DNA of 11,469 nucleotides, from contig CALFFB010000225.1 of assembly GCA_937958075.1 (NCBI GenBank), positions 1-11,469 on the forward strand. The letters run 5' to 3'. Both the position numbers and the translations under genes were made by a program. Below, one piece after another: positions 6,470 through 11,469 of the stretch. Below the pieces are notes generated by a model. It made no database searches. It was not told where the DNA came from and saw only the letters and a list, made by a program, of their open reading frames with translations. This stretch comes from an uncultured Geobacteraceae bacterium. GTDB taxonomy: Bacteria > Desulfobacterota > Desulfuromonadia > Desulfuromonadales > Geopsychrobacteraceae. Position 1 is the stretch's first letter. Every line of letters starts with the position of its first letter.

Positions 6470-7671
6470 GGTGCCTGCTCCGCCGCCCCACCTTCAGTGT
6501 GGCCCTCGGCGTTGACAACCCTGACGACAATACCGTCGGCGGCAAAGGGCAGCCGTGTCAGGGCGATCCGTTCTCCGGGAGCCAGGGGACCGGCGGCGAC
6601 CAGATCTTCGCTGTCTCGCCAGAGAATATCCAGCCGGCGGCGCTCCAGGTGATTGTCCGGGGTGATAATATGCACGGTGTCTTCACCGTGGATCGCCTGG
6701 CGGGGGATGGTATAGACGGCTGAGAGGGTGACGCCGAAAATCCGGGCCTCGACAAACTGGCCTATTTTCAGTGGCGGACGCCCCTCCTGCCGGCGGTAGG
6801 GGTCGTCGATGCGGGCAACGACAAACAACTGCCGGCTGCCGGTATCGACGCTGCCCTCGGTACGGACCAGCCGTCCCTGCCAGCTGAACCTTTCACCAGC
6901 GATCCGGGTGCTGAAAGTGACCCTTGCCTGCGCGGCTTCCGGTACTTCGGGCTGGTCGCGAAAGGTTTCCGGCAGGGTCAGGTAGCGCATCTGCTCATCG
7001 GACAAGGGCAGCCGCACTTCCACGGCGTCACTCGCATAAATCAGGGCCAGACGGCTGCCGGTGGTGACAAACTGCCCCAGGTCGACATCCTTTTGCAGAA
7101 TTCGGCCAGCGTAAGGGGCGACAATGCGGGTCCGCTCCAGGTTCAGCTGGGCCTGCTGCAATCGCGCCTGTGCTGCCGCAAGAGCGGCTTTGGCATGCTC
7201 AAGTTGCGGGGTGCGCAGAACCAGCGGCGTTGGTTCCGTTTCGAGACGCAGCTGCGTCCAGTCGCGCCGGGCCTGATCGCCGCGCGCCTGTTCTTCAGCC
7301 AGAGCCAGCTGCCTCTGGGCCACTTCAGCCGCAGCGATGGTGATAGCGTTACGGTAATCACGATCATCAAGGCGCAGCAGCACCTCGCCCTTTTCAAAAA
7401 ATCCACCGGTGCGAAACTGATCCGACACCGCGATGACCCTACCGGCAGTCTCAGCGACCAGAGTGCTTTCCGTGCGCGGGGACACCGTGCCGCGACTGGC
7501 AATGCGAACCTGATAATCCTGCGGCTCGCCCACCATCACCTCAACCGCCGGCGGCGGCGTCTGCGGCCGCTGGCGGCTGGCTTCAGGGCCGGTAGCGATG
7601 AGGCTGACACCGACAGCGACCCCTGCCAGCAGAACCAGAAGGGGCGACAACACACGGATGAGACGCTTCAT
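6466..7671 (-). CDS. RND periplasmic adaptor (membrane fusion protein, HlyD/AcrA type)
   Basis: Bridges the RND permease to the outer-membrane channel. The 401-residue product opens with a basic N-terminus and one hydrophobic segment (about residues 5-27), which acts as uncleaved anchor or signal; no lipobox cysteine is present. Then come the barrel-sandwich half ETAGRVIAVSDQFRTGGFFE (about 74-93), the lipoyl-like GEVLLRLDDRDY, a long helical hairpin rich in Ala/Gln/Arg/Leu (about 106-180), and the return strand RIVAPYAGRILQKDVDLGQF (182-201). Beta-barrel and membrane-proximal domains complete the C-terminal half. The ATG at 7669-7671 is preferred because it starts directly at the signal segment, with GGAA a few bases upstream. 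An in-frame TTG at 7707 would add 12 residues. It is first in the operon and its stop overlaps the permease start by 4 bp. No outer-membrane factor gene is linked. Confidence 0.93.
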   Translation of the reverse strand: MKRLIRVLSPLLVLLAGVAVGVSLIATGPEASRQRPQTPPPAVEVMVGEPQDYQVRIASRGTVSPRTESTLVAETAGRVIAVSDQFRTGGFFEKGEVLLRLDDRDYRNAITIAAAEVAQRQLALAEEQARGDQARRDWTQLRLETEPTPLVLRTPQLEHAKAALAAAQARLQQAQLNLERTRIVAPYAGRILQKDVDLGQFVTTGSRLALIYASDAVEVRLPLSDEQMRYLTLPETFRDQPEVPEAAQARVTFSTRIAGERFSWQGRLVRTEGSVDTGSRQLFVVARIDDPYRRQEGRPPLKIGQFVEARIFGVTLSAVYTIPRQAIHGEDTVHIITPDNHLERRRLDILWRDSEDLVAAGPLAPGERIALTRLPFAADGIVVRVVNAEGHTEGGAAEQAP

Positions 7672-7722
7672 GAGTGATTCCGGATAACGGGAGGGTTGTG
7701 GAGCCAATGGACGAACGACGGG

Positions 7723-7751
7723 AATCTAGCAGAAAAACGGCAGGATGTAAC
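7723..7751 (-). promoter_or_regulatory. Candidate promoter of the RND efflux operon
   Basis: On the minus strand GTTACA (7746-7751) and TAGATT (7723-7728) are separated by 17 bp and lie about 50 bp before the adaptor ATG. Each box matches the sigma70 consensus at four of six positions, so this is a weak call. The inverted repeat at 7753-7764 abuts the -35 box and could be an operator. Confidence 0.35.
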
Positions 7752-7879
7752 CACGCAATCGCGTAAAAAAGTGCTGTGGGATAACGATCAATCTGGTTGT
7801 TCGTTCCTATTTGGTCCATAATGTGCCGGCGCCTGTGGTTGTTTTTACCCTGTCCTTTCATTCGCTACGGCTATGCCTC

Positions 7880-7885
7880 AAGGAG
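7880..7885 (+). promoter_or_regulatory. Ribosome binding site deciding the ald start
   Basis: AAGGAG lies 7 nt before the ATG at 7893. The longer in-frame start at 7797 adds 32 residues before the strictly conserved Ald N-terminus and has no comparable site. Confidence 0.85.
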
Positions 7886-7892
7886 AAATTCC

Positions 7893-9017
7893 ATGATTAT
7901 CGGCATCCTCAAGGAGATCAAATCGGAAGAGAATCGCGTCAGCATGACCCCGGACGGTGTCGAGGTGATGGTCAGCCGCAACCATCAGGTTCTGGTCGAA
8001 TCCGGAGCCGGAGAGAAAAGCGGCTTTCCCGATGATGCCTACCGGCAGTCCGGGGCCGAAATTGTCACGACGGCCAAAAGCCTTTATGACCGTGCGGACA
8101 TGGTCATGCATGTCAAGGAGCCACAGCCGTCAGAGTATGGATTGATTCGGCCGGGGCAGATCGTTTTCACTTATTTTCATTTTGCCGCCAGTGAAGAATT
8201 GACCCGCGCCATGATCAACCAGCGGGCGGTCTGCATCGCCTACGAGACGATCACCGACAGTGCCGGGACCCTGCCGCTGCTCACCCCCATGAGCGAGGTG
8301 GCAGGACGCATGGCGACACAGCAGGCAGCCAAATATCTGGAACGCTCCCAGGGGGGGCGGGGGCTGCTCATGGGCGGGGTGCCGGGGGTGGCACCGGCGA
8401 CAGTGCTGGTGATCGGCGGTGGCGTGGTCGGCAGTCAGGCGGCACGCATGGCCTGTGGCCTCGGCGCCCGGGTCTATCTGCTCGACAAGGATCTGGCGCG
8501 GCTGAGACACCTCGCCGAAACCATGCCCGCCAACTGTTTCTGCCTGATGTCGTCCCCCGGAACCCTGCACGAGCTCATCAGGGAAGCCGACGCCGTCATC
8601 GGCGCCGTACTGGTGCATGGCGCCAAAGCACCACGCCTGATCAGCCGCGACATGCTGTCGACAATGAAACCGGGGGCGGTGCTGGTGGATGTCGCCATCG
8701 ACCAGGGGGGCTGTTTTGAAACCTCCCGGCCGACAACCCACCGCGACCCTACCTACGAGGTGGACGGCATTCTCCACTACTGTGTCGCCAACATGCCCGG
8801 AGCCGTCCCCCTGACCTCGACCCTGGCCCTGACCAACGCCACCCTGCCCTACGCCGTAAAGATTGCCGATCAGGGATGGCGTACCCTGGCCCGCCGTGAG
8901 CCGGGCATCAGGGACGGGTTCAATGTCGTTGGCGGCATGGTCTGCTGCCGGGGGGTTGCTGAAGCCTTCGACCTTGATTATGTTCCGGTGGACGAAGTCC
9001 TGAAGGTGAAACTGTAG
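7893..9017 (+). CDS. ald: Alanine dehydrogenase (NAD-dependent)
   Basis: Catalyses reversible oxidative deamination of L-alanine to pyruvate, ammonia and NADH in the cytoplasm, normally as a hexamer. The 374-residue product has the family length and key residues at the numbering known for characterised Ald enzymes: R15 (ENRVSMTP), K75 in HVKEPQ, H96 in YFHFAA, and D270 in VDVAIDQGG. The NAD-binding Rossmann loop is VIGGGVVGSQAA (173-184), with D198 at the end of the second strand positioned for ribose binding. The segment SQGGRGLLMGGVPGVAP (152-168) is the conserved loop before the Rossmann fold and is encoded by an exceptional G-rich tract. The C-terminal part returns to the catalytic domain (THRDPTYEVDGILHYCVANM). 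The ATG is fixed by AAGGAG at 7880. It is single-gene, divergent from the efflux operon and convergent with the acyl-CoA ligase. It could supply pyruvate and ammonium during amino-acid use or remove pyruvate under reducing conditions; direction is not readable here. Confidence 0.97.
   Translation: MIIGILKEIKSEENRVSMTPDGVEVMVSRNHQVLVESGAGEKSGFPDDAYRQSGAEIVTTAKSLYDRADMVMHVKEPQPSEYGLIRPGQIVFTYFHFAASEELTRAMINQRAVCIAYETITDSAGTLPLLTPMSEVAGRMATQQAAKYLERSQGGRGLLMGGVPGVAPATVLVIGGGVVGSQAARMACGLGARVYLLDKDLARLRHLAETMPANCFCLMSSPGTLHELIREADAVIGAVLVHGAKAPRLISRDMLSTMKPGAVLVDVAIDQGGCFETSRPTTHRDPTYEVDGILHYCVANMPGAVPLTSTLALTNATLPYAVKIADQGWRTLARREPGIRDGFNVVGGMVCCRGVAEAFDLDYVPVDEVLKVKL
8351..8388 (+). other. G-quadruplex-prone G-run cluster inside ald
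   Basis: Runs of 7, 5, 3, 4 and 5 G (8351-8357, 8359-8363, 8372-8374, 8376-8379, 8384-8388) occur in 38 bases on the coding strand, with loops of 1, 8, 1 and 4 nt. This satisfies usual four-run quadruplex patterns in several registers. It encodes the conserved GGRG and GGVPG glycines, and five of the six glycine codons in this tract are GGG. Confidence 0.6.
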
Positions 9018-9018
9018 G

Positions 9019-9060
9019 GTGCGACACCGCACTGCTCCGGTCAACTTGAGCGGCAACCGG
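9019..9060. repeat. Two small inverted repeats in the ald / acyl-CoA ligase convergent gap
   Basis: GTGCG-ACAC-CGCAC (9019-9032) is a perfect 5-bp stem with a 4 nt loop. CCGGT (9037-9041) pairs with ACCGG (9056-9060). They fill the 45 bp between the two convergent stop codons. Neither is followed by a T run, so a bidirectional, non-classical terminator is only a possibility. Confidence 0.35.
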
Positions 9061-9062
9061 CG

Positions 9063-10703
9063 TCAGGCCTGCAGATAATCCCGGCGCAGCTGTTTTTTGT
9101 CGATCTTGCCGACGCTGGTTTTGGCGATGGTGTCGACATAGACAATTTTCAGCAGCACGATCTGCTTGGAAATCATCCCGGCGTCGACAAAGCCGCGCAG
9201 ATGATGGAGGAGCTCCTTTTCCGTCACCCCGGCTCCGGGCTTTCTGACAACCAGCGCCAGAGGTTTCTCCCCCCATTTCTCATCGGGCAGGCCGATGACC
9301 GCTGCTTCGGCGACGGCCCCGTGGGCGGTCAGCAGGTCTTCGATTTCAAGGGATGATATCCACTCGCCACCGATCTTGATGACATCCTTGATGCGGTCGG
9401 TGATCTTGATGTAGTTGTCCCGGTCGCGCCAGGCGACATCACCGGTGTGCAGATAACCGCCCCGCCACAGAGTTTCGGAGTTGCGCTGATCCTTGAGATA
9501 ACCCTGCGTCAGCCAGGGCGTGCGGACGACGATCTCACCGACACTCTGACCGTCAGCGGGCATTTCCCGCATCTGCTCATCGACAATGCGCACATCGACC
9601 AGGGGCAGGGGGCGGCCGGTTTTGCAGCGAATCTCAAGCTCCGCGTCCAGAGTCAGATCCTCGGCGACGACATTGGCCAGGGTCAGAACCGGGCAGGTTT
9701 CCGACATGCCGTAGCCGGAATAGATATCGATCCCCCGTTCACGAGCGACGCGGCACAGGTTTTTGGGCAGGGCGGCCCCGCCGATGAGGACCTTCCAGCG
9801 GCTCAGATCGATCTGCCCGAAAAGGGGGTGGCTCATCAGCAGATGGAGAATGGTCGGCACGCAGTGGGAAAAGGTGACCCCCTCTTTGGCGATGAGCTTC
9901 AGCAGGGTATCGGGCATGTATTTTCCGGGATAAACCTGCTTGATGCCGAGGGCGGTGGCGATATAGGGCACGCCCCAGGCATGGACATGAAACATGGGGG
10001 TAATGGGCATGTAGACATCCTGCTGATGAAGGCGGCCCTGACCGGCGACACTGCCCAGGGCCGCCATGCCGGCCAGGGTGTGCAGCACCAGCTGGCGATG
10101 ACTGAAGTAGACCCCCTTGGGCATGCCGGTCGTCCCGGTGGTGTAGAAAGTGGTGGCGCGGGTGTTCTCGTCAAAGTCCGGAAACTCGAAATCGTCGGAC
10201 GCTGCGGCGAGAAGTGCCTCGTACTCGCCGGCAAAGCGCAGGGTACTTGTTGTCTCTGCCGGCTGATCCTGCAGCAGAACGTAGGCTTTGACCGTATCGA
10301 TCCGTCCCTTGATCTGCTCCAGCAGGGGCAGAAACTCCTCGTTGATGAGGATATAGTCATCTTCGGCGTGATCAATGGTATAGAGAATCTGCTCCGGCGA
10401 CAGGCGGATGTTCACCGTATGCAGCACCGCGCCGAGCATGGGCACGGCATAGAAGCATTCGAGGTAACGATGGCTGTCCCAGTCGAGCACGGCGACGGTG
10501 TCACCGGCCCTGACGCCAATGGTGGTCAGGGCATCGGCCAGACGGCGCACCCGCTGCTGAAACCCGGCATAGGTGAAACGCGCCAGATCACGATAGACGA
10601 TTTCCTGGTGCGGATTGCTCACCGCGGGGGCGGCCAGCAGGTTTTTTATCAACAGGGGATACTCGTAAGCCGATGGCGTGCGGGGGATGAGATTGGCGGT
10701 CAT
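9063..10703 (-). CDS. Acyl-CoA synthetase / fatty acid-CoA ligase (AMP-binding, AlkK-like)
   Basis: Activates a carboxylic acid with ATP to an acyl-adenylate and then an acyl-CoA, probably for medium- or long-chain fatty acids entering beta-oxidation or lipid synthesis. The 546-residue product shows the ANL superfamily motifs in order: P-loop FYTTGTTGMPKG (186-197), PMFHVHAWG (236-244), IGGAALPK (307-314), YSGYGMSETCPV (328-339), YLHTGD (417-422), the hinge KITDRIKDVIKIGGEW (433-448), and the catalytic lysine K533 in TSVGKIDKKQLR. FHVHAWGVPY and the GGEWISS ending of the hinge fit the AlkK-type group rather than acetyl-CoA synthetases. The ATG at 10701-10703 is chosen over the adjacent GTG at 10706 because GAGAGGA lies 5 nt before the ATG but only 2 nt before the GTG. 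It is single-gene and divergent from sfsA. Chain-length preference is not readable from sequence. Confidence 0.93.
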   Translation of the reverse strand: MTANLIPRTPSAYEYPLLIKNLLAAPAVSNPHQEIVYRDLARFTYAGFQQRVRRLADALTTIGVRAGDTVAVLDWDSHRYLECFYAVPMLGAVLHTVNIRLSPEQILYTIDHAEDDYILINEEFLPLLEQIKGRIDTVKAYVLLQDQPAETTSTLRFAGEYEALLAAASDDFEFPDFDENTRATTFYTTGTTGMPKGVYFSHRQLVLHTLAGMAALGSVAGQGRLHQQDVYMPITPMFHVHAWGVPYIATALGIKQVYPGKYMPDTLLKLIAKEGVTFSHCVPTILHLLMSHPLFGQIDLSRWKVLIGGAALPKNLCRVARERGIDIYSGYGMSETCPVLTLANVVAEDLTLDAELEIRCKTGRPLPLVDVRIVDEQMREMPADGQSVGEIVVRTPWLTQGYLKDQRNSETLWRGGYLHTGDVAWRDRDNYIKITDRIKDVIKIGGEWISSLEIEDLLTAHGAVAEAAVIGLPDEKWGEKPLALVVRKPGAGVTEKELLHHLRGFVDAGMISKQIVLLKIVYVDTIAKTSVGKIDKKQLRRDYLQA

Positions 10704-10708
10704 CACAG

Positions 10709-10715
10709 TCCTCTC
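10709..10715 (-). promoter_or_regulatory. Ribosome binding site deciding the acyl-CoA ligase start
   Basis: Minus-strand GAGAGGA ends 5 nt before the ATG at 10703. The GTG at 10706 one codon earlier would leave only 2 nt spacing, so the ATG is favoured. Confidence 0.6.
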
Positions 10716-10840
10716 GGTAGGGTGTGGTCACTGTACGGCTCAACTGAGGCCACCTGAATCCTTATCGGAAAGATCAAGTGCCTGATGAGACCGGCAATAT
10801 ACGATAATCACCCTGGCCGGGCAACCACAAGCTATTGAAT

Positions 10841-10848
10841 GAAGGGAG
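10841..10848 (+). promoter_or_regulatory. Ribosome binding site deciding the TTG start of sfsA
   Basis: GAAGGGAG lies 6 nt before the TTG at 10855. An in-frame TGA at 10840-10842 excludes any longer reading frame. The ATG at 10839 belongs to a different frame. Confidence 0.75.
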
Positions 10849-10854
10849 TCTGTC

Positions 10855-11469
10855 TTGAAACTGCCACAACCCCTTTTCGACGGGGTGCTGGTACGCCGCT
10901 ACCAGCGCTTTCTGACGGATATCGAGCGGCCGGACGGCACCCTCATCACCGCCCATACCCCGAACACGGGCAGCATGCAGCAGTGTGCCGTTGCCGGGTA
11001 TCCCGTCAAATTTTCCCGCGCCGCCAATCCACAGCGCAAGCTGCCCTGGACCCTGGAACTCATCCGGGTTGGCGATGACTGGGTCGACACCCACACCCAG
11101 CGCAGCAACAAGCTGGTGGCAGAAGCCCTCCACCATGGATGGATCAGCGAATTCAGCGGTTATGACATTGTTCCGGAGTACCGGTTCGGCGACAGCCGTA
11201 TCGATTTCCTGCTGACCCGGGGGCCGGAAAAAGTGTTGCTGGAGGTCAAAAACGTCACCCTCTGCCATCCGCCGACGGTCGCCTGCTTCCCCGACGCGGT
11301 AACGACACGGGGACAGAAACATCTGCGCGAGTTACAGCAGGCCCTGGCCCAGGGCTATCGCAGTGTGATTTTCTTTCTGGTGCAACGGGGCGAAGCGCAG
11401 GCCTTTGCTCCGGCGGATCACATCGACCCTGATTATGGGCGCCTGCTGCGTGAGGCTGCCGCCGCCGGG
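10855..11469 (+). CDS. sfsA: SfsA family protein (partial, 3' end off window)
   Basis: DNA/RNA nuclease-like SfsA family, first named as sugar fermentation stimulation protein in E. coli; its biological role remains uncertain. The 205 visible codons cover most of the roughly 230-240 residue family. An N-terminal OB-like part contains VRRYQRFLTDIE and AHTPNTGSMQQC (33-44). The middle has THTQRSNKLVAEAL (79-92). A PD-(D/E)xK nuclease-like core follows: D117 in GDSRIDFLL, then E130 and K132 in VLLEVKNVTL. The highly conserved FPDAVTTRGQKHLREL is at 145-160, then the strand SVIFFLVQRG. The start is TTG, forced by the in-frame stop at 10840-10842 and supported by GAAGGGAG. About 25-35 C-terminal residues are missing beyond the window. 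It is divergent from the acyl-CoA ligase. Confidence 0.95.
   Translation, partial: MKLPQPLFDGVLVRRYQRFLTDIERPDGTLITAHTPNTGSMQQCAVAGYPVKFSRAANPQRKLPWTLELIRVGDDWVDTHTQRSNKLVAEALHHGWISEFSGYDIVPEYRFGDSRIDFLLTRGPEKVLLEVKNVTLCHPPTVACFPDAVTTRGQKHLRELQQALAQGYRSVIFFLVQRGEAQAFAPADHIDPDYGRLLREAAAAG

Larger units (their letters stand above)
7672..7892. other. Divergent promoter region between the RND operon and ald
   Basis: The 221 bp gap separates two divergent transcription units. It contains a possible minus-strand promoter (GTTACA at 7746-7751, TAGATT at 7723-7728, 17 bp spacer, both boxes 4/6 matches). On the plus strand a good isolated -10 candidate, CATAAT, lies at 7817-7822 with no clear -35. 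Two small inverted repeats are present: ACGC-AATC-GCGT at 7753-7764 and AACGA/TCGTT at 7783-7787/7801-7805. No regulator gene sits next to the pump, which is unusual for RND operons but not rare. Confidence 0.5.
10704..10854. other. Divergent intergenic region acyl-CoA ligase / sfsA
   Basis: This 151 bp gap must carry promoters for both genes. The inverted repeat GGCTCA-AC-TGAGGCC (10737-10751; core CTCA/TGAG, one bulged G) is operator-like and sits about 34 bp before the ligase start. An AT-rich TATACGATAAT at 10798-10808 offers possible -10 boxes for sfsA, but I see no matching -35 element. No FadR-type consensus could be assigned with confidence. Confidence 0.4.

Noticed and set aside
8130..9056. 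A 308-codon open frame opposite ald
   Set aside because: Antisense to a gene with all catalytic residues conserved; its composition is that of a shadow frame.
9447..10757. A 436-codon open frame on the plus strand, opposite the acyl-CoA ligase
   Set aside because: It is antisense to a gene with every ANL motif intact. The product is rich in G, H, Q and D with no domain order, as expected for a mirror frame of a GC-rich gene.
1..11469. Mobile element, defence island or CRISPR array
   Set aside because: No transposase, integrase, restriction or Cas motifs, no spaced direct repeats and no terminal inverted repeats. The single phage-like gene is isolated among ordinary chromosomal genes.

Overview
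This is an 11.5 kb stretch of a Gram-negative bacterial chromosome. It is moderately GC-rich and holds single-copy housekeeping and stress genes in short transcription units. An outer-membrane-dependent RND pump implies a diderm cell. The mix (PilJ-type chemoreceptor, Hsp20, alanine dehydrogenase, AlkK-type acyl-CoA ligase, SfsA) would fit a Desulfuromonadales-like or related proteobacterium, but that is inference from gene content, not something the sequence proves. I see no tRNA, rRNA, CRISPR array, insertion sequence, integrase or recognisable attachment site.

Layout. 1-1115 (minus): N-terminal two thirds of a methyl-accepting chemotaxis protein with a PilJ/NarX-type sensor motif, cut by the window edge. 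1116-1494: a 379 bp regulatory gap with an excellent sigma70-type promoter, an upstream inverted repeat and a strong 16-bp hairpin, all leading into a small heat-shock protein gene (1495-1935, plus) that ends in an intrinsic terminator. 2066-2458 (minus): a lone, cysteine-rich response-regulator receiver domain. Divergent from it, 2662-3315 (plus): a phage T4 gp1-like deoxynucleoside monophosphate kinase. Convergent with that, 3338-7671 (minus): a two-gene RND efflux operon (membrane fusion protein then AcrB-type permease, ATGA overlap) without its own outer-membrane channel. 7893-9017 (plus): alanine dehydrogenase with all expected active-site residues and a dense G-quadruplex-like tract. 9063-10703 (minus): an acyl-CoA ligase of the AlkK/medium-to-long-chain type. 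10855-end (plus): sfsA, with a TTG start, truncated by the window edge.

How the genes work together. The pump genes are clearly one operon. The other genes look like independent units. Ald (alanine to pyruvate plus ammonia) and the acyl-CoA ligase (fatty acid activation) both feed central carbon metabolism, but they are convergent and need not be co-regulated. The chemoreceptor and the lone receiver could both belong to signalling circuits, but no histidine kinase is in view to pair with either.

Most of the window is ordinary. The points most worth a second look are the structured hsp20 leader with its C8 tract, the 8-cysteine receiver domain, the phage-type nucleotide kinase with no phage around it, the missing lysine in the RND proton relay, and the G-run cluster inside ald. 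I did not find a convincing new multi-gene system.
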